DNA of 25,826 nt, taken from the NCBI GenBank assembly GCA_903834855.1, contig CAILKS010000026.1, forward strand, positions 1 to 25,826, written 5' to 3'. The position numbers were made by a program, and so were the translations under genes. A model generated the notes under the pieces. That model did not search any database. It was not told the DNA's origin and saw nothing but the letters and a program-made list of their open reading frames with translations. The stretch comes from an uncultured bacterium (lineage in GTDB: Bacteria > Patescibacteriota > Minisyncoccia > Phycocordibacterales > UBA5272). Of this stretch, positions 13,636 to 20,208 are shown piece by piece (the first letter of the stretch is position 1; each line of letters starts with the position of its first letter).

Positions 13636-14475
13636 ATGAAAACCTATAAACCAACAACCCCATCACAGCGTAAAATGACTACGGTAACTTACCGTGGAAT
13701 TATTACTACAAATGATCCATATAAGCCACTTACAAATGGATTCAAACGTGGTGTTGGAAGAAATGCTTTCGGACGTATTACGTCTCCATATAAAGGAGGA
13801 GGACACAAGCGTTCATATCGAGAAATGGATTTCAAATATGATATTTTAGATATTCCTGCAAAGATTGAAACTGTTGAGTATGATCCAAATCGTTCAGGGT
13901 TTATTTCTTTAGTTTCTTACAGAAATGGGGCAAAGCGTTATGTTTTGGTTCCTAAAACTATGAAAGTAGGGGATACATTTATTGTTTCAGAAAATGCAGA
14001 TACCGAAGTTGGAAATCGTGCTGCTTTAAAGAATATTCCTGTTGGAACTTTTGTTTATAATATTGAATTACAACCTAAAGGTGGTTCAAAGTTGGTACGT
14101 TCAGCTGGGGTTTATGCTCAAGTTGTAGCTCATGATAGTGGTTTTACTTCAATTAAACTTCCTTCAACAGAAATTCGTAAGGTACCGGACACATGTTTTG
14201 CTTCTATCGGAGAGGTTTCAAATGAAGAATTCCGTCTTAGAAATGTTGGAAAAGCTGGACGTGCTAGAAATCTTGGCCGTCGTCCAAAAACACGTGCTAT
14301 GGCAAAGAATCCAGTGGATCACCCATACGGAGGAGGTGAAGGAGCACAACCACGAGGAACACGTCGTCCAAAGACAAAACAAGGAAAGACTACAGGAGGT
14401 CACAAGACACGAGCACCAAAGAAGTATTCAAATGTTCACATAGTTTCTCGAAGAGTAGTGCGTAAGAAGAAGTAA
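13636..14475 (+). CDS. rplB: 50S ribosomal protein L2 (uL2)
   Basis: 279 residues. Essential for subunit joining and near the peptidyl-transferase centre. MKTYKPTTPSQRKMTTVTYRG, then FGRITSPYKGGGHKRSYREMDFKYD and the C-terminal block GKAGRARNLGRRPKTRAMAKNPVDHPYGGGEGAQPRGTRRPKTKQGKTTGGHKTRAPKKYSN are characteristic. In most bacteria the loop reads DHPHGGGEG; here the first His (usually the essential one) is present and the second is Tyr. Twenty-two bases after rplW. No Shine-Dalgarno. Confidence 0.97.
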   Translation: MKTYKPTTPSQRKMTTVTYRGIITTNDPYKPLTNGFKRGVGRNAFGRITSPYKGGGHKRSYREMDFKYDILDIPAKIETVEYDPNRSGFISLVSYRNGAKRYVLVPKTMKVGDTFIVSENADTEVGNRAALKNIPVGTFVYNIELQPKGGSKLVRSAGVYAQVVAHDSGFTSIKLPSTEIRKVPDTCFASIGEVSNEEFRLRNVGKAGRARNLGRRPKTRAMAKNPVDHPYGGGEGAQPRGTRRPKTKQGKTTGGHKTRAPKKYSNVHIVSRRVVRKKK

Positions 14476-14488
14476 TTCCAAATAAGGC

Positions 14489-14516
14489 TTTACTTTCAAG
14501 GAAAATCTGATATAAT
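14489..14516 (+). promoter_or_regulatory. Internal promoter before rpsS
   Basis: TTTACT at 14489-14494, 16-base spacer, TATAAT at 14511-14516. Predicted start near 14523, 12 bases before the rpsS ATG. Confidence 0.5.
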
Positions 14517-14534
14517 TAAACCCCATTAACCCCC

Positions 14535-14879
14535 ATGACACGATCAATACACAAAGGTCCATACGTAGACGAAAGAGTACTAAAGAAAGTGCTCGGCAAG
14601 AAACCTGAGTCAACAGGTGTGATTAAGACATGGATTCGTCGCTGTGATATTGCTCCTGAAATGGTAGGTTTTACTTTTGGAGTTTATAACGGTAAGACGC
14701 ATATTGAAGTTTTAATTAACGAAGATATGGTTGGTCATAAGCTTGGTGAATTTTCTCCAACACGTAAATTTACAAGACATGGAGGAAAGATGCAAAAGGA
14801 AATTGACCAGAAGAAGAAAGAAACTGAAATAACTCAGGCCAAGACAGCTAAGGCAACCGTTGATACAAAGAAGAAATAA
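14535..14879 (+). CDS. rpsS: 30S ribosomal protein S19 (uS19)
   Basis: 114 residues; the conserved part is residues 1-88 or so (TRSIHKGPYVDERVLKKV...IKTWIRRCDIAPEMVGFTFGVYNGKTHIEVLINEDMVGHKLGEFSPTRKF-RHG). A Lys/Glu/Thr-rich tail of about 25 residues follows. Forms a complex with S13 in the 30S head. It has its own likely promoter 18 bases upstream, so the operon can be entered here. No Shine-Dalgarno (cattaacccccATG). Confidence 0.96.
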   Translation: MTRSIHKGPYVDERVLKKVLGKKPESTGVIKTWIRRCDIAPEMVGFTFGVYNGKTHIEVLINEDMVGHKLGEFSPTRKFTRHGGKMQKEIDQKKKETEITQAKTAKATVDTKKK

Positions 14880-14886
14880 ATAATTT

Positions 14887-15228
14887 ATGAAAGCCCAACT
14901 TAACAATTACAGACAAGCACCTAGAAAAGTTCGTTTAATAACCGAGCTTGTAAAAGGTAAGCCAGCTGACAAAGCACAAGCTATGCTATCAGCTCTTGTT
15001 AAACGTGGAGCTCTTCCAATAAAAAAATTACTTGATTCAGCTATTGCAAACTCAGGTGTTAATGCATCAGACTTAGTTATTAAGAATGCAACAGTTGATA
15101 AGGGGGTAGTTATCAAGCGTTGGATGCCTCGTGCTATGGGACGCGCCTTTCCAATTCATAAACATACTTCAAAAGTTGTTATTGAGCTTGAAAAGAAATC
15201 TGGGTCTAACCTAGTAACTAAAAACTAA
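14887..15228 (+). CDS. rplV: 50S ribosomal protein L22 (uL22)
   Basis: 113 residues. Lines the exit tunnel with L4. MKAQLNNYRQAPRKVRLITELVKGKPADKAQAMLSAL is the usual start (xRxSPxKxRxVxDxIRGKxxxxA), then LLDSAIANSGVNASDLVIKNATVDKGVVIKRWMPRAMGRAFPIHKHTSKVVIELE. The beta-hairpin loop (RWMPRAMGRAFPIHKHTSKVV) is intact. The last residues (LVTKN) and the stop codon are encoded inside a heptad repeat array that continues to 15240. Seven bases after rpsS. Confidence 0.96.
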   Translation: MKAQLNNYRQAPRKVRLITELVKGKPADKAQAMLSALVKRGALPIKKLLDSAIANSGVNASDLVIKNATVDKGVVIKRWMPRAMGRAFPIHKHTSKVVIELEKKSGSNLVTKN

Positions 15229-15240
15229 TAACTATAAACT
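15213..15240 (+). repeat. Heptad array overlapping the end of rplV
   Basis: agtaact, aaaaact, aataact, ataaact. The rplV stop codon (15226-15228) lies inside the array, which ends six bases before the rpsC ATG. Confidence 0.6.
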
Positions 15241-15246
15241 ATCTCT

Positions 15247-15942
15247 ATGACACACGTAGTACACCCATATTCACATAGACTTGGAATCATCCGCGACTGG
15301 AAGTCACGTTGGTTCGGTAAGAATACAACAGTATATGTTGATTATCTTCGTGCTGACGTTTTGGTTAGAGCATGGCTTACAAAAAAACTTCGTGGTATGT
15401 ATGTTTCATTTATTGAAATTGAAAGAAGTGAAAAGCAATACCGTATTGCAATTCACACATCACGTCCAGGTATGATTATTGGCCGTGGTGGAGACGGAAT
15501 AGAAAAGTTACGTGCAACTCTTAAAAAAGAAATGGCCCGTCTAAAGATTATTACTCCACAGGATGTGAAACTTGATATCGTAGAAGTTGCTAACCCAGAA
15601 GCGGACGCTGCTATTGTTGCAGCAATGGTTGCAGAGGGGATTGAAAAACGTCTTCCTTTCCGTAGAGTTTTAAAGACTACTATTGAAAAGATTATGGCTA
15701 ATCGTGATGTACAAGGTGCTCGTATTTCTGTAGCTGGTCGTTTAGGTGGAGCTGAAATGGCTCGACGTGAACAGATCAAGCGTGGAGGTATTCCACTACA
15801 AACACTGCGTGCCGATATCGACTTTGCACGCGAAAGAGCAAATATGACTTACGGAGTTATTGGTATCAAAGTTTGGATATATCGTGGTATGAAGTTTGAT
15901 ACTTCATCTACTAAGGTGATTAAGAAAGAGGCAAGTAAATAA
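15247..15942 (+). CDS. rpsC: 30S ribosomal protein S3 (uS3)
   Basis: 231 residues. Part of the mRNA entry channel. N-terminal HPYSHRLGIIRDWKSRWF; type-2 KH domain with the GxxG loop in TSRPGMIIGRGGDGIEKLRATLKKEM; C-terminal domain VQGARISVAGRLGGAEMARREQIKRGGIPLQTLRADIDFARERANMTYGVIGIKVWIYRGMKF. All blocks are standard. Eighteen bases after rplV and 18 before rplP. No Shine-Dalgarno. Confidence 0.97.
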   Translation: MTHVVHPYSHRLGIIRDWKSRWFGKNTTVYVDYLRADVLVRAWLTKKLRGMYVSFIEIERSEKQYRIAIHTSRPGMIIGRGGDGIEKLRATLKKEMARLKIITPQDVKLDIVEVANPEADAAIVAAMVAEGIEKRLPFRRVLKTTIEKIMANRDVQGARISVAGRLGGAEMARREQIKRGGIPLQTLRADIDFARERANMTYGVIGIKVWIYRGMKFDTSSTKVIKKEASK

Positions 15943-15960
15943 TAATTTAACAAAACGAGT

Positions 15961-16380
15961 ATGTTATTCCCAAAGAAAGTAAAACACAGAAAATGGCAGA
16001 CCGCGCGATTAAGCGAGGCAAAATTAGCGCGCCCAGAAACTCGTGGTATCACAGTTGCTTTTGGTTCTTTTGGACTTAAAGCTGAAACTTCTTCACGTAT
16101 TGCTGCAAATCAAATTGAAGCTGCTCGCCGAGCTTGCCAGCGTTCAGCGGGAAAGACTGCAAAGCTTTGGATTCGTATTTTCCCAGATCGTCCTGTAACA
16201 CAAAAAGCGGCTGAAGTACCTATGGGTAAAGGAAAAGGTGATCCAGATCGATATGTTTTCGAAGTTCGTCCAGGAAGAGTACTTTTCGAGATTGATGGAG
16301 TATCTGAAGTAATAGCACGTGAGGCTCTTCGTAAAGCTGGATGTAAACTATCGGTTAAAACTCGCGTAGTTGCTCGTTAA
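15961..16380 (+). CDS. rplP: 50S ribosomal protein L16 (uL16)
   Basis: 139 residues. Organises the aminoacyl-tRNA site on 23S rRNA. MLFPKKVKHRKWQTARLSEAKLARPETRGITVAFGSFGLKAETSSRIAANQIEAARRACQR is the normal first half, then KLWIRIFPDRPVTQKAAEVPMGKGKGDPDRYVFEVRPGRVLFEIDGVSEVIAREALRKAGCKLSVKTRVV. It ends nine bases before rpsQ; the gene usually found here, rpmC (uL29), is absent from this position. Confidence 0.97.
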   Translation: MLFPKKVKHRKWQTARLSEAKLARPETRGITVAFGSFGLKAETSSRIAANQIEAARRACQRSAGKTAKLWIRIFPDRPVTQKAAEVPMGKGKGDPDRYVFEVRPGRVLFEIDGVSEVIAREALRKAGCKLSVKTRVVAR

Positions 16381-16389
16381 TTAAAATAT

Positions 16390-16644
16390 ATGACAAACAA
16401 AATTATTACAGTAAGAAAAAGATTAACAGGAAAAGTCGTCTCTGATAAGATGGACAAGACTGTTGTTGTGAATGTACAACGTTATGTTGCTCACAAAAAA
16501 TACGGAAAGTATTACAAAATCGACAAGCATTACAAAGCTCACGATGAAGGAAATATTTACAATGTAGGGGACACAGTTATTATTGAAGAATGTCGTCCAC
16601 TTTCAAAGGATAAAACTTTCACAGTCGTCGAAAAAAAGAATTAG
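16390..16644 (+). CDS. rpsQ: 30S ribosomal protein S17 (uS17)
   Basis: 84 residues. Early 16S rRNA binder. RKRLTGKVVSDKMDKTVVVNVQRYVAHKKYGKYYKIDKHYKAHDEGNIYNVGDTVIIEECRPLSKDKTFTVVE is the canonical OB-fold pattern (GxVxSDKMxKTxVVxVER...VGDxVxIxExRPLSKxKxW); the usual W/R after KxK is T. No Shine-Dalgarno. A 52-base gap with a heptad array follows. Confidence 0.95.
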   Translation: MTNKIITVRKRLTGKVVSDKMDKTVVVNVQRYVAHKKYGKYYKIDKHYKAHDEGNIYNVGDTVIIEECRPLSKDKTFTVVEKKN

Positions 16645-16658
16645 TAGGAATTTGTATT

Positions 16659-16693
16659 AACTACAACCTACAACCTATAAACTAACAACTACC
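16659..16693 (+). repeat. Heptad array, five units, before rplN
   Basis: aactaca, acctaca, acctata, aactaac, aactacc, preceded by ttgtatt as at other arrays and ending three bases before the rplN ATG. Confidence 0.6.
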
Positions 16694-16696
16694 TAT

Positions 16697-17077
16697 ATGA
16701 TACAAGCAGGAACAAACGTAATCATCACAGATAACTCCGGAGGAAAACGCGGACGTGTATTCAAAGTGCTCGGTGGCTCAATGCGTCGTTATGCTTCTAT
16801 TGGGGACATGGTGGTTCTTTCAGTTAAAGTTGCGGAACCTCGTAAGCAAACAAAGAAGAAGGATATTGTATATGGAGTAGTTGTTCGTACAACAAAGCAA
16901 ATCAGACGTGATGATGGCTCATATATTTCATTTGATGATAACGCTGTTGTTATTGTAGATAAAGTTAAGAAGGAACCTAAAGCTGGACGTGTTTTTGGTC
17001 CAATTCCACGTGAACTTTCACAAAAAGGTATTGAAGGATTTAGAAAAATTGCATCATTGGCACCAGAGATCATCTAG
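16697..17077 (+). CDS. rplN: 50S ribosomal protein L14 (uL14)
   Basis: 126 residues. Contacts 16S rRNA at the subunit interface. MIQAGTNVIITDNSGGKRGRVFKVLGGSMRRYASIGDMVVLSVKVAEPRKQTKKKDIVYGVVVRTTKQIRRDDGSYISFDDNAVVIVDKVKKEPKAGRVFGPIPRELSQKGIEGFRKIASLAPEII matches the family throughout. The common N-terminus is MIQxxTxLxVADNSGAK; GG replaces GA here. No Shine-Dalgarno; the start is set by the ATG after the heptad array. Confidence 0.96.
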   Translation: MIQAGTNVIITDNSGGKRGRVFKVLGGSMRRYASIGDMVVLSVKVAEPRKQTKKKDIVYGVVVRTTKQIRRDDGSYISFDDNAVVIVDKVKKEPKAGRVFGPIPRELSQKGIEGFRKIASLAPEII

Positions 17078-17120
17078 GATTACCTAGACTTTAAACATTT
17101 AAATATTTAAATATAAAACC

Positions 17121-17399
17121 ATGCACGTAAAAAAAGGAGACAAAGTAATAGTGATAGCAGGAAAGGAAAAAGGAAAGACTTCGGTCGTTTCTAAAGTTCT
17201 TCGTGAAGAAAATCGCGTAGTTCTAGAAGGTTTAAATAAAATGAAGAAGCATATTAAGTCAAAGAAAGCAGGGGAAAAGGGTGGTATTGTTGAAATCTCA
17301 ATGCCAATACATGCTTCAAACGTAAAGCTTGCTGATAAAAAAGTTAAAGCAGAAAAACCAGTAGCAAAAGCAAAGAAAGTTGCTAAAAAAGCTGAGTAA
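17121..17399 (+). CDS. rplX: 50S ribosomal protein L24 (uL24)
   Basis: 92 residues. KOW-domain assembly initiator: MHVKKGDKVIVIAGKEKGKTSVVSKVLREENRVVLEGLNKMKKHIK is the KOW signature, followed by GEKGGIVEISMPIHASNVKLADKK. The tail is Lys/Ala-rich (KAEKPVAKAKKVAKKAE) in place of the longer C-terminus of E. coli L24. The preceding 43 bases are AT-rich. A terminator follows directly, so the rplN-rplX transcription unit ends here. Confidence 0.94.
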   Translation: MHVKKGDKVIVIAGKEKGKTSVVSKVLREENRVVLEGLNKMKKHIKSKKAGEKGGIVEISMPIHASNVKLADKKVKAEKPVAKAKKVAKKAE

Positions 17400-17401
17400 T
17401 T

Positions 17402-17438
17402 AAAAAAAGAGCGGAACCTTCGGTTCCGCTCTTTTTTT
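17402..17438 (+). terminator. Palindrome terminator between rplX and rplE
   Basis: aaaaaaagagcggaacc (17402-17418) with ggttccgctcttttttt (from 17422); loop ttc, so GAA on the other strand. Strong stem with T-run on both strands. The same core stem, with the loop in the opposite orientation, is found after rplE at 18172. Confidence 0.85.
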
Positions 17439-17439
17439 G

Positions 17440-17468
17440 TTTACAAATGACTAAATTTATAGTAGAGT
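17440..17468 (+). promoter_or_regulatory. rplE promoter
   Basis: TTTACA at 17440-17445, 17-base spacer, TAGAGT at 17463-17468. Predicted start about 17475, leader about 90 nt containing ataagc (17490-17495) paired with gcttat (17502-17507). Confidence 0.5.
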
Positions 17469-17566
17469 ATAAGTCTATTATCAAATAACATAAGCGTAAA
17501 AGCTTATAAGATAAGTAACGTATAGCGTACTCAATTAGAGACTAATCGTGCTTACAAAATAAAAAT

Positions 17567-18127
17567 ATGGCTAAATCAGCAGCATTTCCAAGTGTTAAAG
17601 AAAAAGAAGTATCAGCATTTCAAATTCTTGCAAAAGAATTCGGTTACAAAAATAAGTTAGCAGCACCTCGTCTTGTAAAGGTAACAATATCAGTTTCAAC
17701 TGGTTCTATGTTAAAGCGTGATAAGAAAGTAAACGAACTTATTATCGATAGACTTTCAAAAATTACAGGACAACGCGCGACTATTCGTAAAGCAAAGAAA
17801 TCAGTTGCTTCATTTAAAACTCGTGAAGGGGATCCAATTGGAGTAGCGGTTACTCTTCGAGGAGCTCGTATGTTTGGATTTTTGGACAAAGTATTTAATG
17901 TATCGCTTCCTCGTACAAAGGACTTCCGTGGATTAAACAGAACTTCTGTTGATGATATCGGTAATATGACTTTCGGTATCAAGGAGCACACAATTTTCCC
18001 AGAAATTAAAGATGAAGAATTGAAAGATGTTTTCGGAATGGCTATTACATTAGGAACTACAGCAAAGACAGCTAATGAGGCTACTAAGTTCTTCGAAATC
18101 GTAGGCGTTCCATTTAAAAAAGCATAA
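17567..18127 (+). CDS. rplE: 50S ribosomal protein L5 (uL5)
   Basis: 186 residues. Binds 5S rRNA and the P-site tRNA. KLAAPRLVKVTISVSTGSMLKRDKKVNELIIDRLSKITGQRATIRKAKKSVASFKTREGDPIGVAVTLRGARMFGFLDKVFNVSLPRTKDFRGL and FGIKEHTIFPEIKDE are typical. Between matching palindromes it forms a separate transcription unit with its own promoter and leader. The usual downstream partner rpsN is 4.85 kb away. No Shine-Dalgarno. Confidence 0.96.
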   Translation: MAKSAAFPSVKEKEVSAFQILAKEFGYKNKLAAPRLVKVTISVSTGSMLKRDKKVNELIIDRLSKITGQRATIRKAKKSVASFKTREGDPIGVAVTLRGARMFGFLDKVFNVSLPRTKDFRGLNRTSVDDIGNMTFGIKEHTIFPEIKDEELKDVFGMAITLGTTAKTANEATKFFEIVGVPFKKA

Positions 18128-18132
18128 TAAAT

Positions 18133-18167
18133 AGCAGGTAGCCAGTAGCTTGTAGAATGTAGCTTAA
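18133..18167 (+). repeat. Heptad array, five units, reverse orientation
   Basis: agcaggt, agccagt, agcttgt, agaatgt, agcttaa. On the minus strand it reads aagctacattctacaagct, matching 19663-19681, so it is an inverted copy of that array and reads outward from the hairpin at 18172. Confidence 0.65.
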
Positions 18168-18171
18168 AGAT

Positions 18172-18206
18172 ACAAAAGAGCGGAACCGAAGGTTCCGCTC
18201 TTTTGT
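18172..18206 (+). terminator. Palindrome terminator after rplE
   Basis: acaaaagagcggaacc (18172-18187), loop gaa, ggttccgctcttttgt (18191-18206), 16 bp perfect. Core stem identical to 17402-17438. Confidence 0.85.
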
Positions 18207-18238
18207 TTCTAATAACTTCGTGTATGTTTAATTTTTAT

Positions 18239-18244
18239 TATAGT
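18239..18244 (+). promoter_or_regulatory. Possible -10 before the 18278 gene
   Basis: TATAGT at 18239-18244 with no clear -35. Predicted start about 18251, next to an ATG at 18252 that opens only a 14-codon frame overlapping the real start. Confidence 0.3.
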
Positions 18245-18277
18245 AAACTTAATGAATATTAAATTAATAAAAATAAA

Positions 18278-19522
18278 ATGGATATCCAACCTTTAAATAA
18301 TGTATCAGCACCAGTATCAGCTCCTGTAACCAATGTTACTGGAGATGCACCAAAACCTTTTGCTCCATACGAGGAAATACAAGAAAAGAAAACCACAAAA
18401 TTGGGTTATGTTTTGCTTATAATAATGGTTATTGTTGGCCTCTGGCAAGGGCAGGGGTTTATAAGCTCACTTGCCAAAAATATTCCTAGTCCAGAAAATA
18501 TTTCTTATTGTGGAAATTATTTAAAAGGTTTAGTTGATGCAAAAAGTGGAGTTAGAACATATAATAATTATTCAAATTATGATTCTTACTATGGTTACGG
18601 GAATAACACTCTTTCTAGTTGTGCTTATTCGACAATTGAAAAGAAATATTCAATTGAAAATATAATAAAAGATATTATTCCTCTTCAAGAAAAAGTAACC
18701 TCTATTCAGGCGAGTTTACAAAGTATAGAACAAGCCATTTATCAAGCTCAATATAATATAAACACACAGAAGCAGAATTATAATATTTCTCTTCAAGAAA
18801 AAATGGCAGGAGAGAGCGGTACTGTTTACGATAAGTCTGTGGTAAAGAGTGGTCTTTCACAAGCAGAATCACAATATGCAGATCTTCAAACTCAAAAATT
18901 GAAAACTCAATCTGAATTAGATGAAATAAACAGGTCCATATCTGATATTGCTATAAAAAATTCTACAGCAATTAATAATGTATTTGATGAATATGTAAGT
19001 GCGTTTAAATTAGTAGAATTTGAAAGGGCTTTACTATTACTTCTACTTATTAGTCCAATTTTATTCTTTACAATTAGAAAATATTTTAAACATAAAAGAG
19101 AAAATTCACAGTATACAGTTATTTGGACAGCTATATCTATAATTTTTGCTTTACTTTTTGCTCAGGTTTTCTTTGTTTTTCTTTATAAGATTATTCCGAG
19201 AGAATTAATAGAAAAATTGATGGAATTCTTCGCACAATTTGCTTTTATAGTTACAATTTTGCAGTATTTACTCCTCTTTATTGTTCCAGCTATATTTGGA
19301 GGAATAGTTTATTGGATACAAAAGAAAGTTTATAACAAAGAAGCTGTAATGATTCGTGCTTTGAAAAATCATAAATGCCCATCTTGTACAATGAATCTTC
19401 GTGAGTCTGATAGATTTTGTCCAATTTGTCATTATCAAATAAAAGATAAATGTGCAGGGTGCGGAGGGGACAGGATAGTTGGGTTAGCATATTGCCCAAT
19501 TTGTGGAGTAAAGAATAGTTAG
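18278..19522 (+). CDS. Membrane protein with coiled coil and C-terminal double zinc ribbon, function unknown
   Basis: 414 residues. Pro/Ala-rich N-terminus, TM helix at about 43-62 (LGYVLLIIMVIVGLW), an extracytoplasmic region with a Tyr/Asn-rich patch (YNNYSNYDSYYGYGNN), a long coiled coil at about 135-225 (IQASLQSIEQAIYQAQYNI... SELDEINRSI), then three TM helices at about 249-265, 281-305 and 325-348. The C-terminal cytoplasmic tail has four CxxC pairs at 367/370, 381/384, 392/395 and 406/409, i.e. two zinc ribbons. I do not recognise the family. Not a ribosomal neighbour in other bacteria. No Shine-Dalgarno; codon use is AT-rich like the native genes. Confidence 0.8.
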   Translation: MDIQPLNNVSAPVSAPVTNVTGDAPKPFAPYEEIQEKKTTKLGYVLLIIMVIVGLWQGQGFISSLAKNIPSPENISYCGNYLKGLVDAKSGVRTYNNYSNYDSYYGYGNNTLSSCAYSTIEKKYSIENIIKDIIPLQEKVTSIQASLQSIEQAIYQAQYNINTQKQNYNISLQEKMAGESGTVYDKSVVKSGLSQAESQYADLQTQKLKTQSELDEINRSISDIAIKNSTAINNVFDEYVSAFKLVEFERALLLLLLISPILFFTIRKYFKHKRENSQYTVIWTAISIIFALLFAQVFFVFLYKIIPRELIEKLMEFFAQFAFIVTILQYLLLFIVPAIFGGIVYWIQKKVYNKEAVMIRALKNHKCPSCTMNLRESDRFCPICHYQIKDKCAGCGGDRIVGLAYCPICGVKNS

Positions 19523-19578
19523 CAAGTTAAAAGTCTATAAAGCCTGCCTCGGCGGGCGGGTCCATAAAGTTGAAAGTA

Positions 19579-19651
19579 AATACAAAGAGCAACCCCGCTT
19601 GCCACGCCATAATGTAATCATGAAGGCGAGGAAGGGGTTGCTCTTTGTATT
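19579..19651 (+). terminator. Nested hairpin, copy 2
   Basis: Outer stem aatacaaagagcaacccc (19579-19596) with 19634-19651, 18 bp perfect; 37-nt inner core differs from copy 1 (8072-8108) at five positions, two of them a compensating pair in the innermost stem. Upstream at 19542-19560 is a small GC hairpin (gcctgcctcggcgggcggg). Confidence 0.75.
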
Positions 19652-19663
19652 AGTATTTAATTA

Positions 19664-19698
19664 AGCTACATTCTACAAGCTACTGGCTAATAGCCGCC
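19664..19698 (+). repeat. Heptad array, five units
   Basis: agctaca, ttctaca, agctact, ggctaat, agccgcc, reading outward from the nested hairpin and ending eight bases before the next promoter. Confidence 0.65.
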
Positions 19699-19705
19699 TC
19701 TTGTT

Positions 19706-19734
19706 TTGCAAAATATTTTTCTTAGGTGTAGTAT
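19706..19734 (+). promoter_or_regulatory. Promoter of the 87-aa orphan
   Basis: TTGCAA at 19706-19711, 17-base spacer, TAGTAT at 19729-19734. The leader then has hairpin cacaaca (19742-19748) with tgttgtg (19753-19759), just before the Shine-Dalgarno. Confidence 0.65.
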
Positions 19735-19781
19735 ATAGCCACACAACAATTGTGTTGTGGGTATAAAAAAGGAGAAAAAAG

Positions 19782-20045
19782 ATGGGCAAAAGACTGTATC
19801 ATTATGAAATAGAAGAAAGGGCTGTCTCAAAAGCCCACACTTCTATGTATGGATGTCCACCAGCCAACCCGCCAGATTTCGATGAATCGAGGGATTCGAA
19901 CGAGCAGTTGGACGCTTTGACTTCTATGGAAAGAGCTCAACAGCAGCAAGATTTGTCTCATTGCACAGATCCTGCAGAGGCTCTGATTGCTATTGAAGAT
20001 GGTGCTCCTGACGGATTTGAACGTCGATCGACCCAAAGGGACTGA
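19782..20045 (+). CDS. 87-aa orphan protein of unknown function
   Basis: 87 residues, acidic and polar overall, with no TM helix or signal peptide: MGKRLYHYEIEERAVSKAHT at the start, a Pro-rich patch (GCPPANPPDFDE), a Gln-rich stretch and an acidic C-terminal half (DPAEALIAIEDGAPDGFE). I recognise no family. Unlike the ribosomal genes it has a strong Shine-Dalgarno, AAGGAG at 19769-19774, seven bases before the ATG, and visibly higher GC. Its 3' end is followed by three consecutive hairpins. The RBS plus composition suggest it came from another genome, possibly with the RTX-like gene. It could also be a small phage- or plasmid-derived protein; not established. Confidence 0.6.
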   Translation: MGKRLYHYEIEERAVSKAHTSMYGCPPANPPDFDESRDSNEQLDALTSMERAQQQQDLSHCTDPAEALIAIEDGAPDGFERRSTQRD

Positions 20046-20059
20046 GAGTAATCCCAAAA

Positions 20060-20126
20060 ATTGCAGGAAACCACTGCAATGATAGGTGTTCTATCTAAGA
20101 AGGCGGCCACAAAATGGTCGCTTTTT
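20060..20126 (+). terminator. Three consecutive hairpins ending in a terminator
   Basis: attgcag/ctgcaat (20060-20066, 20074-20080), gatag/ctatc (20081-20085, 20091-20095), then gcggcca/tggtcgc (20103-20109, 20115-20121) and tttttgttg. The last is an intrinsic terminator for the 87-aa gene; the first two lie back to back. Confidence 0.65.
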
Positions 20127-20173
20127 GTTGTTTTATTATCTCAAAAACCTATAAAATAGAAGCTTTTAAACCC

Positions 20174-20202
20174 TTGACAAAAAACATAAAATAGTGTAGG
20201 AT
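20174..20202 (+). promoter_or_regulatory. Promoter of the third PG-binding gene, leaderless
   Basis: TTGACA at 20174-20179, 17-base spacer, TAGGAT at 20197-20202. +1 would be 20209, exactly the second ATG. Confidence 0.75.
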
Positions 20203-20208
20203 ATGGTC

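Noticed and set aside
18252..18296. 14-codon frame starting one base after the predicted transcript start of the 18278 gene
   Set aside because: Too short and composed of Ile/Lys/Asn expected from AT-rich DNA; possible leader peptide but unsupported.
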